From Balneolaceae bacterium (GTDB lineage: Bacteria; Bacteroidota; Rhodothermia; Balneolales; Balneolaceae): a DNA stretch of 64,000 nt. This document shows, piece by piece, positions 19,525 through 27,427 of this stretch. The stretch is from NCBI GenBank assembly GCA_017640665.1, contig JAEPQE010000005.1:85301-149300 (forward strand). The letters run 5' to 3'. The position numbers and the translations under genes were made by a program. The notes under the pieces are model-generated. The model did not search any database. It was not told the DNA's origin and worked only from the letters and a program-made list of their open reading frames with translations. Every line of letters starts with the position of its first letter. Position 1 is the first letter of the stretch.

Positions 19525-20249
19525 GAGCGGTCTTTAAGGAAGATGGAGTGGCTTACATTCTCGCCACTCGCTTCCATATCTAAAATAATTTCTTTAGATA
19601 GCGATTCTATTTCATACCCCAGTTTATCTGCGATTCCAATGATCAATGGTTCGAGCTTTCCTTTATCGGTATTAAACTTTACGTAAGCTCCACCTATTCT
19701 GAGATCAATTTTTCGGATAGATCGATTTAGCATATCAGCACATCGAATCACCTCTGATGCAGTATAGGTTTCTTTACCAGAGATCTTTGGAACTTTGTAC
19801 TTCTTTTTAGAAATACTCATCGTTTTGATCTCACCTGATTTCATATCTGGCTGCAACCATTCAAACTGGTGATCCAACTCTTTAATGTAGTAAGCAAGAT
19901 ATCGCGAGTTTTTACTCTCAAGTACAAATCCAAGGTCTTCTACCCAGATATCCTTCACGTGATCAATATTAATATCAAACCAAATACTATCATCCTGAAG
20001 CTCAAAAATCGCTGACTGATTCTCTTTTTTATAGTCTTTAAGCTTCAGTTCATACGATTTTTCGAATTCCGAAATTGATATTTTCGAGTCGTTTGGAAGC
20101 TCAATCTTTAGCGTAACTTCATCCTGTTTTGTAGAAATGAAATCAGGTGCGCTGTTTTCCACCTCACATTTTATACCCTGTAACCTCAATAATATTCTTG
20201 CCTTCCCATCCTTTATAGGAATTTCAAAAGCCGCCTTTTCCTTAATCAT
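19521..20249 (-). CDS. Conserved-looking protein, function unknown
   Basis: 242 residues, no signal peptide or membrane segment, rich in Lys, Glu and Ile and with no Cys motif beyond C28 and C169. I recognise no family. Predicted strands dominate the N-terminal half (ARILLRLQGI, VTLKIELPNDSKI, SIWFDINIDHV) and helices the C-terminal half (TASEVIRCADMLNRSIRKID). The stop overlaps the stop of the propeller gene by 4 nt. It is divergent from the ZIP transporter across 136 bp that contain a metal-box-like palindrome. It reads as a real gene because the frame is long and free of overlap on its coding length. Confidence 0.7.
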   Translation of the reverse strand: MIKEKAAFEIPIKDGKARILLRLQGIKCEVENSAPDFISTKQDEVTLKIELPNDSKISISEFEKSYELKLKDYKKENQSAIFELQDDSIWFDINIDHVKDIWVEDLGFVLESKNSRYLAYYIKELDHQFEWLQPDMKSGEIKTMSISKKKYKVPKISGKETYTASEVIRCADMLNRSIRKIDLRIGGAYVKFNTDKGKLEPLIIGIADKLGYEIESLSKEIILDMEASGENVSHSIFLKDRS

Positions 20250-20325
20250 AAACCTAAATATTTTGCTTTATAATATTGATTTTATCGTTTATCTAACATG
20301 AGAAAAGGTTAATATTGAGATACAG

Positions 20326-20343
20326 GTTTAGCCAAGACTAAAC
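20326..20343. promoter_or_regulatory. DtxR/MntR-like metal box
   Basis: GTTTAG (20326-20331), six bases, CTAAAC (20338-20343): a perfect inverted repeat of the TTTAG-N6-CTAAA shape used by DtxR/MntR-family metalloregulators. It is 43 bp before the ATG of a ZIP metal transporter, where such an operator would be expected. No regulator of this family lies in the window, so assignment is by pattern only. Confidence 0.5.
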
Positions 20344-20385
20344 TTTTTTCTTGTTTAATCAAATCGTATTTTAAAAAGAAAAAAA

Positions 20386-21213
20386 ATGATACTTCCCGAT
20401 TGGTTTTATGCTCTTAATCCTATTATGCAAGCTCTTTTAGGGGGGCTTTTTACCTGGGGATTAACCGCACTTGGCGCAGGCCTGGTTTTCTTAACTAAGA
20501 AAGTGAATTATACGCTCTTAGATAGTATGATGGGTTTTGCAGCCGGAGTTATGATAGCTGCAAGCGTATGGTCATTAATCATTCCATCTATTGATATGGC
20601 TGAAGCTCAGGGGGTGCTTTCCTGGATGCCTGCAGTTATTGGATTTCTTTCAGGTGGCATCTTTCTTCGTATATGTGATCAATATCTGCCCCACCTTCAC
20701 CTGGGTTTACCTAAAAGTGAGGCAGAAGGAATTCCCACCAGCTGGAGACGTTCTACTTTACTGGTTCTTGCCATAACCTTGCATAATATTCCTGAAGGAC
20801 TTGCTGTTGGCGTTCTGTTTGGAGCTGCAGCTACGGGCGTAGACCCCACAGGAACAGCCACGGTAGCAGCTGCAATTGCGCTTGCTCTTGGAATTGGAAT
20901 CCAGAATTTCCCCGAAGGAATGGCCGTTTCAATGCCGCTTCGAAGAGAAGGAGTTCCTGTTGGTAAAAGTTTTTGGTACGGCCAACTCTCTGGAGTTGTT
21001 GAACCCGTTTCAGCTGTGATTGGCGCGGCAGCTGTTATTTTCGTACAGCCTATTCTTCCTTACGCACTCGCTTTTGCTGCAGGTGCTATGATCTATGTGG
21101 TTATTGAGGAACTCATTCCTGAAAGTCAACAACATGGTAATACCGATATTGCAACCTTAGGGACAATGGTTGGTTTCTGTGTAATGATGGTTTTAGACGT
21201 GGCTCTGGGATAA
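20386..21213 (+). CDS. ZIP family divalent metal transporter (GufA-type)
   Basis: 275 residues with eight predicted membrane segments. The two metal-site motifs of ZIP proteins are present: [10 protein letters not shown] (H133, N134, E137) in TM4 and [10 protein letters not shown] (N174, E177) in TM5. The QNFPEG form is typical of the GufA subfamily. It moves Zn, Fe or Mn into the cytoplasm down a gradient. A DtxR-like operator lies upstream. The gene ends about where a broken arsC remnant on the other strand ends. Confidence 0.93.
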   Translation: MILPDWFYALNPIMQALLGGLFTWGLTALGAGLVFLTKKVNYTLLDSMMGFAAGVMIAASVWSLIIPSIDMAEAQGVLSWMPAVIGFLSGGIFLRICDQYLPHLHLGLPKSEAEGIPTSWRRSTLLVLAITLHNIPEGLAVGVLFGAAATGVDPTGTATVAAAIALALGIGIQNFPEGMAVSMPLRREGVPVGKSFWYGQLSGVVEPVSAVIGAAAVIFVQPILPYALAFAAGAMIYVVIEELIPESQQHGNTDIATLGTMVGFCVMMVLDVALG

Positions 21214-21684
21214 ACCAAAGAACAAGCTTAGTGACCAAATCCTTAGCATAGTCTTTGATTTGGTCTCCTACATCCCTGAATTGTCCAAGGATCTCATTTT
21301 CATTTCCCTCCGCTTTAGCAGGATCCTAAAAAATACGCTACATCTTTTTCTCATTTGAGGGGAAAGCAGACACCTTTCTTTGGCGTGATCCCAAACAGTT
21401 ATGACCAGGTCAAAACCCTCATTCATGTACTCATCAATATGGTTTGATGAGTGCGAATAAATTTCCACCTCAATCTCTCCCATCACCTTAATGGCCAATA
21501 GATTAACGCAATGGATTTCTATATCGGCACTTTTAACATCGACCGATTTTCCTCCGAAATATCGACCCCAACCTTCCATCATTTGGCTCCTGCAACTATT
21601 CTCTGTACAGAGCACCAAAATATTTTTCCTTAAAACAATCCGATTAAATCTTGTTTTCGTATTTATCAATGATACTTCTAACAC
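21214..21684 (-). pseudogene. arsC: Degraded arsenate reductase (arsC, thioredoxin-coupled LMW-phosphatase type)
   Basis: The first part reads NILVLCTENSCRSQMMEGWG (CX5R loop, but Gly to Glu) and continues through NHIDEYMNEGFDLVITV to DHAKERC. A frameshift follows near 21361-21370. The remaining ArsC sequence is readable in another frame as DPAKAEGNENEILGQF, then FRDVGDQIKDYAKDLVTKLV, down to about 21214. That frame carries two nonsense codons, TAG at 21338-21340 and TAG at 21326-21328. The normal ATG before the NILVLC strand is also lost. At least four lesions make it a clear relic. It lies at the end of an arsR locus on the same strand. Confidence 0.88.
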
Positions 21685-21696
21685 TATTAAAGAACC

Positions 21697-22089
21697 ATGA
21701 AATCTCTATCATCTGCATTAGTATTAAGCAATAACTTTATCGTTTCTTCAACTTTATCAAGAATGCTTAAGAAGCTTGGAATAAAAAAGGTTTTTGAAAT
21801 TGATACTGATTTCAAAGCACTATCAAATATTCTAAGTTCTAAACCTGAATTTATTTTTCTTGATCAAAAAAATCCTGACTATACATCTATAGAAACTGTA
21901 CTTCAACTTAACACCTTTTCTAATGCACAAATTGCTGTACTTACTTCAAGTGAATATTTCGATGATTGGCAACAACAAATGGATGTGTATCCCGACATAT
22001 CTATTCTTAAAAAACCGTTATCAGGTAAAGAAGTAGAAGAATTTATCACTAAAAAATATACAGCATTTTTCTATGGAGAAGCCGTCTGA
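21697..22089 (+). CDS. Stand-alone degenerate receiver-domain protein
   Basis: 130 residues, about the length of one CheY-like receiver with no output domain. The phosphoacceptor position is kept (D56 in FIFLDQKNPD), as are the switch Thr83 (VLTSS) and the Lys105-Lys106-Pro turn. The acidic Mg-binding pair near the N-terminus, normally DD, is SNN (residues 11-13). Phosphorylation in the usual way is therefore doubtful. It lies on the opposite strand between the broken arsC and the DUF6428-like gene, so it may have entered and split the ars operon. Confidence 0.7.
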   Translation: MKSLSSALVLSNNFIVSSTLSRMLKKLGIKKVFEIDTDFKALSNILSSKPEFIFLDQKNPDYTSIETVLQLNTFSNAQIAVLTSSEYFDDWQQQMDVYPDISILKKPLSGKEVEEFITKKYTAFFYGEAV

Positions 22090-22198
22090 TGCTAACAAGA
22101 ATTTTGCAACTTATTACTGAATTTCGCAAAACCTGTTTACCTCAAAAAACCATTCCCATTTTTGACTTTAAGACAGGGTTATTCTAAGCGCTTAACTA

Positions 22199-22636
22199 TT
22201 AACAGCATGCAAGCTCCATATTTCTTCTCGGTTTACACTCAGTAGGTTTTACAAAAAGATGAACCTCTAGATCTTCCCCAACCTGATTCAAAGATTCAAT
22301 TGAGTATTTAGCGGTTTGAGTAATACTGTCTCCATATTCAAAATAAACTTCGCTTTCAAGATCAAAACGCTGTTTAGAACCCACTTTATTTAGAATGTTA
22401 ACAGCCTTCCTGCCAGGCCATTCAGCTTGTTTAGCAGATCGCTCGTTTAACCATAGCTGTATTACCGTTTCATTAAATGAATGGCTGTTTGAGCCACAAT
22501 CCATAGAATTAATGGTTATGCTTTTTATTTCTGTAAAGTGAAGATCGCCTTGAACTTCTCGTCCATCAGGTAAGATAAATCTTAACTTTTTAGTCAGGTT
22601 CTTATCAAGTTCTTCAAATAGATATTTAGTTTTCAT
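22199..22636 (-). CDS. DUF6428-like ars-locus protein
   Basis: 145 residues, cytoplasmic. It resembles the DUF6428 proteins found next to arsR in Bacteroidota arsenic loci (from memory of the family; moderate certainty). It ends in a Cys-Cys pair (MELACC) and has another Cys in MDCGSNSH, giving possible arsenite ligands. It is 37 nt downstream of arsR. The gap holds TTACGATTAAT (22649-22659), the same 11-mer found in front of arsR. Function unknown. Confidence 0.7.
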   Translation of the reverse strand: MKTKYLFEELDKNLTKKLRFILPDGREVQGDLHFTEIKSITINSMDCGSNSHSFNETVIQLWLNERSAKQAEWPGRKAVNILNKVGSKQRFDLESEVYFEYGDSITQTAKYSIESLNQVGEDLEVHLFVKPTECKPRRNMELACC

Positions 22637-22673
22637 TTTATCGGTTTTTTACGATTAATAAATTCAAAAAAAA

Positions 22674-23000
22674 TCAACAACAGCTTTTACTGTCAGGTTT
22701 GTTGATGAATACACTTAATTGATCGGTAAGTGACTGCCAGCCAAGCTCATCAATACAATAACATACACTTACCCCCTCAACCTCACCTTTAATCAGTCCC
22801 GCGGCTTTAAGCTCTTTAAGATGCTGTGAAACTGTTGACTGAGAAAGCGGTATTTCATTAACTATATCACCACAAACACAGCTATTTTTTTTAGCAAGAT
22901 GCTGAAGGATAGCGATCCGGGCCGGATGTGCTAATGCTTTTGCCGTAGCAGCCAGTCGGTTTTGTACTTCAGTAAATGCGGATGATTTTGATTTTCCCAT
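22674..23000 (-). CDS. arsR: ArsR family metalloregulatory repressor
   Basis: 108 residues. The winged helix spans about 15-85 with recognition helix [19 protein letters not shown]41 and C43 (CVCGDI) occupy the alpha-3 As(III) site of classical ArsR (CVCDL). A C-terminal CC (107-108) may supply further thiols, and C80/C82 (CYC) are also present. It represses ars genes until As(III) or Sb(III) binds. A 16-bp near-palindrome directly abuts its start codon and is the likely operator. Confidence 0.92.
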   Translation of the reverse strand: MGKSKSSAFTEVQNRLAATAKALAHPARIAILQHLAKKNSCVCGDIVNEIPLSQSTVSQHLKELKAAGLIKGEVEGVSVCYCIDELGWQSLTDQLSVFINKPDSKSCC

Positions 23001-23020
23001 ATCATAATATTACGATTAAT
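23001..23020 (-). promoter_or_regulatory. Probable ArsR operator
   Basis: ATCATAAT-ATTACGAT (23001-23016) is palindromic at 7 of 8 positions and touches the arsR start codon. The half TTACGATTAAT (23010-23020) recurs exactly at 22649-22659 before the DUF6428-like gene. Two copies, each before a gene of the ars unit, support ArsR binding; this is inference. Confidence 0.5.
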
Positions 23021-23039
23021 TGAGCCGAATAAAAATACT

Positions 23040-23480
23040 TCATAAAATTTTTTTCATAAGTACTGCTGATGCAGGGCATAGTTCAGCAAATTCAATGCTT
23101 TGTTTTATATTTTCAGGAGCCTCAGAACGATCTTTTTTTGTGAATCCCTTTTTTCTGAAAAAAGATTCTGCGGTTTCCGTTAGCAGATACATCGTTTTTA
23201 TACCTTGCGATTTTGATTGAACCAAAACCGCATTTATTAATTCACTTCCAATCCCCTTTCCCTTGAGCTCTGCTTTTACTGCCACCGATCTCAGTAACCC
23301 GAATTCGTTAAACCTCTCTACTCCGGCACAAGCTAGTACTTCTGTCCCTTCTTTAATAAGACTAAAGCTAATCTCTGAGGTATCAATGTCTTCTACCGGA
23401 AGATGATATGACTTCAATAACTCTTTTATCGATCCAAGATCAGCTTTATTAAAACTTACAATGTTATGCTTGTTGTTCAT
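23040..23480 (-). CDS. arsN2: ArsN2-type GNAT acetyltransferase
   Basis: 146 residues from the ATG at 23480, which has GGAG 8 nt upstream; a longer frame from 23519 overlaps the upstream gene more and lacks support. GNAT acetyl-CoA loop: AVKAELKGKGIGSEL. The end RSEAPENIKQSIEFAELCPA is the hallmark of the ars-linked ArsN2 group. Related ArsN enzymes acetylate organoarsenicals such as phosphinothricin-like AST or methylarsenite derivatives; the substrate of ArsN2 is less certain. It overlaps the bPH2 gene upstream by 17 nt and is followed by arsR after 39 nt. Confidence 0.85.
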   Translation of the reverse strand: MNNKHNIVSFNKADLGSIKELLKSYHLPVEDIDTSEISFSLIKEGTEVLACAGVERFNEFGLLRSVAVKAELKGKGIGSELINAVLVQSKSQGIKTMYLLTETAESFFRKKGFTKKDRSEAPENIKQSIEFAELCPASAVLMKKIL

Positions 23481-24900
23481 AAGTATCTCCAGTTGACCAT
23501 ACAAGAATATCCTCTGCATCTTTTTGATCTAAATCCATCACAGAAAATGCTTTCCCCCCTGCACCAGATGCAACCGTAATATGTGCTGTGGTAAGGTCTC
23601 CAAATTTCTGAAATGGATTAGCGGTAAGCTCGGAAACCTGGGCTCTGTTTTTCTTAAAAAAAGCAGTTGTTTTTGCTAATACCCGATACTGAAGCGTCAT
23701 CATTTTTTGGTTGAAACTAAGCTTTGCATCATTAAAACGGAGCCATCCAAGAAATGTAGCCGGGATGAGAAACCCAAAGAAAATCCATCCAAAATCCCAG
23801 AACCACCAGGTAATTAACACGGTTAATATGAGGATATAATTTGGTCTCCTCAGGTATCTCAAAAAAGCACGTTCTGGTGGAGTTACCGTTTTCTCGGGTT
23901 GCTCTACCTCTTCGATAAACTCGCTCAGAAACTTATTCAGCTTTGATTTTTTGATAAATGGGAGCAGTACAATGGATCGTTCATTACTTTTTTGTTCAAA
24001 GCCGGCACTTTCAACAAAGAGCATGCCATATCCGAATGGTTCTCTGAAGATTCCTTCAACAAACCGAAGAGCCTGAATACGATTGAAAGGAACTGTGATA
24101 TGTTTCCTTTCCAGTAAACCGCTTGTAATGTGAAGCTCTTTTTCTTTCTTCTCAACCTTGAAATCAGAGTATTGAAAAACAACACCAATAAATGAGAATA
24201 AATAGGAAATGATAAAAATCAGGATAAAAACTCCTACAAAAAGGGAGGTATTACCGAGTCCGGGTACTTTATCAAGAATGTAGTACATATTTTCTTCGGT
24301 AATAAACTGATCCAACTGACCTGAAATAGCACCCAGAATTGAAGCTATCAATCCAAAATTTCCTGAAGTAAGCGCAGCCAGCAATAAATCTCTTCCGGAG
24401 AGCCTCCATTCAAGAACATCTGATTCTGAAACCTCTTCAATCTCTACCGATTCTTCTTCCGCTTTTTTAGCTTCTCCGCGGAGTAACGACCTGAGTTCCA
24501 GAGCTTCATCCCGGGTTATTGCACTAATTGTGGCACTGCTGGTACCGCTCCCGGCCGACTTAACTTCTACTTTCACCAAGCCAAAAATACGTTGAAGTAT
24601 TCCTTCTGTTATGTCAATTACCTGTATCCGGTCTTTTGTCAAATAGAGGTTCTTCCTGACAAATATTCCTTTTTTGATTTGAAGCTCGTCACCGTCAACC
24701 CGATAAGTAAATCGTAACCAGCCAACAATGCCTAATATAAGGGTTGAAATCACACCAAATGCAAAAAAATACCAGAAAAAATTATCCGTATTCCGGGTTC
24801 CTACTACTAAAAATATCGCAATAGGAACCAGGTTTTGGCGAACCACCGTAAGAAATTGTGTAACTGCTGCAACAGGATGTTGTCTTCTGAACTCAGACAT
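23464..24900 (-). CDS. Three-domain bacterial PH (bPH2/YdbT-like) membrane protein
   Basis: 478 residues. Three bPH2 (DUF304) domains alternate with membrane helix pairs: about residues 70-145 (YRVDGDELQIKKGIFVRK), 240-330 (LHITSGLLERKHITVPFNRI) and 385-465 (RAQVSELTANPFQKFG). This is the YdbT architecture, which works with a single-domain YdbS partner, encoded immediately upstream with an 8-nt overlap. In Bacillus, YdbST helps tolerance to some antimicrobial proteins; elsewhere the role is unknown. Next comes the arsN2-like gene, also overlapping, so the ars genes may be read from this operon. Confidence 0.88.
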   Translation of the reverse strand: MSEFRRQHPVAAVTQFLTVVRQNLVPIAIFLVVGTRNTDNFFWYFFAFGVISTLILGIVGWLRFTYRVDGDELQIKKGIFVRKNLYLTKDRIQVIDITEGILQRIFGLVKVEVKSAGSGTSSATISAITRDEALELRSLLRGEAKKAEEESVEIEEVSESDVLEWRLSGRDLLLAALTSGNFGLIASILGAISGQLDQFITEENMYYILDKVPGLGNTSLFVGVFILIFIISYLFSFIGVVFQYSDFKVEKKEKELHITSGLLERKHITVPFNRIQALRFVEGIFREPFGYGMLFVESAGFEQKSNERSIVLLPFIKKSKLNKFLSEFIEEVEQPEKTVTPPERAFLRYLRRPNYILILTVLITWWFWDFGWIFFGFLIPATFLGWLRFNDAKLSFNQKMMTLQYRVLAKTTAFFKKNRAQVSELTANPFQKFGDLTTAHITVASGAGGKAFSVMDLDQKDAEDILVWSTGDTYEQQA

Positions 24901-25378
24901 CTTCCTTAGCTTTTCGTACCAGTTCTGAAATCATACCTCTGAGCTGAGCAGCTGTTTCATCATCCAGAGCAGGAATTTCATGTGTTGTTGCTGCCGTAGA
25001 AATACTGATAGAGGATAAACCGAACTTTCTGTAAACGGGACCTTGTTTTGTATCTACGTGCTGGATACGATTAACGGGAACAATCGTGCGCTTCAGAATA
25101 ACAATACCACGATATAAATCTACCCCCTTTTCATTTACGTCGTACCTCCAACGGTTCCACCGAATTTTTGGAAACACAAAAATGAGCAGCAGATGTAATA
25201 TAAAAGCTGAAGGTCCCGCTACTATAGGAATGATTACAGAGATATCACCATACATAGCTGGGATATATAATAAGCCCGGAATTACGTAAATAAGCAGACC
25301 AATTAACGTATTGGAAATCCTCCAGGCTTTAATTGCGTTTTCATTAATCCTTGTTTGCGGAAGCTCAGTCATGATCAC
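24893..25378 (-). CDS. Single bPH2 domain (YdbS-like) membrane protein
   Basis: 161 residues (MIMTE at 25378, or MTE at 25372). Two N-terminal membrane helices (about 20-70) are followed by one bPH2 domain, GVDLYRGIVILKRTIVPVNRIQ through GLSSISISTA. It pairs with the three-domain protein downstream (8-nt overlap) and overlaps the MFS transporter stop by 14 nt, giving tight translational coupling across three genes. Function unknown beyond the YdbS/YdbT family association. Confidence 0.87.
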   Translation of the reverse strand: MIMTELPQTRINENAIKAWRISNTLIGLLIYVIPGLLYIPAMYGDISVIIPIVAGPSAFILHLLLIFVFPKIRWNRWRYDVNEKGVDLYRGIVILKRTIVPVNRIQHVDTKQGPVYRKFGLSSISISTAATTHEIPALDDETAAQLRGMISELVRKAKEDV

Positions 25379-26666
25379 TTGATTTAATCTCTTCTAACGG
25401 AGGAGCCTGATGTTCTTTTACTGTAAACATAAGAACAAATCCGATCAGCAACATCAAAAGAATGGCGGTCATCCCAATGCGTTGGCTTCCAAACTGAACA
25501 GTTAAAAATCCAACTAAGAATGGCCCTATGAATGATGTTACTTTCCCGGAAAGCGCCAGTAATCCAAACATTTGGTTAGTAAGGTCCGGAGGTGAAATTC
25601 TTGCCATGAATGATCGAGACGCTGCCTGAATCGGGCCTACAAAAATCCCAAGAATCAACCCCCAGATAATGAACCAGAATATACTTTTTACTACAATCAA
25701 TGCTACTAATGGAATAACAAGACCTAAAATAGACGCATTTATGGTGAACTTACTACCCGATATATCATCAAGCCAGGCAAAACCAAAAGCGCCGAGTCCT
25801 GCGGTCACATTTAATCCTATTCCGAACAATAAAATGTCTTGTTCGTCCATATCAAAAGTTCCGGCTGCGTACACTCCTCCCATAGCAAAAATTGTTACGA
25901 TTGCATCATTATAAAACATGCGGGCTATAAGAAAACGAACAATGTTCTTAAACTCCCTTAGCTGTTTTATGGATACTTTTAACTGACTAAAGCCATCTTT
26001 TACCGCAACACTGATTTTTTTATTTGTTGAAGGAGTATCCGGTGTCTTAAAAAAAAGTGGCAGACTAAATAAGCTATACCAAATAGCAGTAAGTAAAAAG
26101 GTAGCACGCACAGGTTCAGATTGCTCAGGATCAAGCCCTAACCAGGCACCATTGGTTTGAATGAATGCATATAAGGCAACGAGTAAACAAGCGAGTCCAC
26201 CCGCATAGCCAAGTCCCCAGCCCCAACCACTCCATCTTCCCAGTTTATGAGCTGGCACGAGGTCGGGTAACATTGCGCTATAAAAAATAAAAGCGAATTC
26301 GGCTCCAATTGTTGCCAGAAATCCCATGGAAAGTGCAAGCCATAATGAGGAAGGATCAGGTTTTGCAAACCATAAAATTCCACAGCCAATCACACACATT
26401 ACAGTAAAAAAAGCAATCCAGGGTTTTCGTTTACCCGCCTGATCGGCAATCGCTCCAAAAATAGGCGCCCCGATAGCTATCACAATGCCTGCAATACTAA
26501 TCATATTGCCCCACTGGGCTGTACCTATTTCTACGTTCTCCGCAATGGTTTTTGTGAAATACGCCGCAAAAATAAAGGTCTGAATGATTACGAAATACGA
26601 ACTATTTGCCCAATCGTATAGCGCCCACGAGAAAAGCCCTTTTGAGGATTCTTTATTATTTGTCAT
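25365..26666 (-). CDS. MFS transporter, UMF1 (Atg22-like) family
   Basis: 433 residues with twelve predicted helices. The N-terminal signature GLFSWALYDWANSSYFVIIQ is diagnostic of the UMF1 family, related to the yeast vacuolar amino-acid effluxer Atg22. The A-loop GAIADQAGKRKPW is present. Bacterial substrates are unknown; amino-acid or peptide efflux is often suggested. First gene of an overlapping cluster MFS-YdbS-YdbT-ArsN2-ArsR. Confidence 0.9.
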   Translation of the reverse strand: MTNNKESSKGLFSWALYDWANSSYFVIIQTFIFAAYFTKTIAENVEIGTAQWGNMISIAGIVIAIGAPIFGAIADQAGKRKPWIAFFTVMCVIGCGILWFAKPDPSSLWLALSMGFLATIGAEFAFIFYSAMLPDLVPAHKLGRWSGWGWGLGYAGGLACLLVALYAFIQTNGAWLGLDPEQSEPVRATFLLTAIWYSLFSLPLFFKTPDTPSTNKKISVAVKDGFSQLKVSIKQLREFKNIVRFLIARMFYNDAIVTIFAMGGVYAAGTFDMDEQDILLFGIGLNVTAGLGAFGFAWLDDISGSKFTINASILGLVIPLVALIVVKSIFWFIIWGLILGIFVGPIQAASRSFMARISPPDLTNQMFGLLALSGKVTSFIGPFLVGFLTVQFGSQRIGMTAILLMLLIGFVLMFTVKEHQAPPLEEIKSSDHD

Positions 26667-26731
26667 TTAGTTTCGTGCATGAAAAAGTACACGAATATCG
26701 GGCGGGGTGGGCAAAGTTGAAAGGAGTTTTT

Positions 26732-27427
26732 TTACCCCACAAACTTATAACCAAAACCATGCACGGTGAGGATGTATCTTGGATAGCGGCTGTCTTCCTC
26801 AAGTTTTTGCCGAAGCCAGGCAATATGCACATCTACCGTTCGGGTTGATGGAAGCGCATCATAGCCCCAAACCTCATTAAGCAGCTGATCGCGGGTTAGA
26901 ATACCGCCTTCATTTTCTACTAAAAACCGAAGCAACTGAAATTCTTTTGCAGATAACGTGACTTCATCCCCGGCTTTAGTAACCAACATCTTTTTGAAAT
27001 TTAGCTGAACATCCCCAAAAGAATACTCTCCTATATCTGATTTCTCCTGTGCTCGTTTCTTCTTCCTAAGCTGAACTTCTACTCTCGCCAACAGCTCCAT
27101 CATCTCGAACGGTTTTTGCATGTAATCATCAGCCCCAAGCTTTAAGCCCAGTACTTTATCGATTACCTGCCCCTTTGCTGTGAGCATCAGAATAGGGGTT
27201 TCAATCCCGTTTTGTCTCAGATCTCTGCAAATATCCAAACCTCCCTTTTCGGGAAGCATTAAATCGAGAATTATCAAATCATAGTTACCGGTAGAAGCTT
27301 CTTTATACCCCTTAGCACCGTCTTCTGCTACCTCCACTATATACCGCTCCTCTTCCAGGCGGTCGCGAATGGTCATTACCAAACCGGCTTCATCCTCTAC
27401 TAATAAAATGCTGGGCTTATCCGACAT
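26732..27427 (-). CDS. OmpR/PhoB family response regulator
   Basis: 231 residues from the ATG at 27427 (MSDKPSILLVEDE); an extension to 27517 would read through the kinase end. Receiver 1-120: acidic pair ED in LVEDE, phosphoacceptor D55 (LIILDLMLPE), switch Thr in LMLTAKG and the conserved Lys in MQKPFEM. Winged-helix output 130-230 (EFQLLRFLVENEGGILTRDQL, VDVHIAWLRQKL). It overlaps the kinase gene by 11 nt, so the kinase is its partner. OmpR-family dimers bind direct repeats; candidate TTAAC repeats lie upstream of the kinase gene. Confidence 0.94.
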   Translation of the reverse strand: MSDKPSILLVEDEAGLVMTIRDRLEEERYIVEVAEDGAKGYKEASTGNYDLIILDLMLPEKGGLDICRDLRQNGIETPILMLTAKGQVIDKVLGLKLGADDYMQKPFEMMELLARVEVQLRKKKRAQEKSDIGEYSFGDVQLNFKKMLVTKAGDEVTLSAKEFQLLRFLVENEGGILTRDQLLNEVWGYDALPSTRTVDVHIAWLRQKLEEDSRYPRYILTVHGFGYKFVG

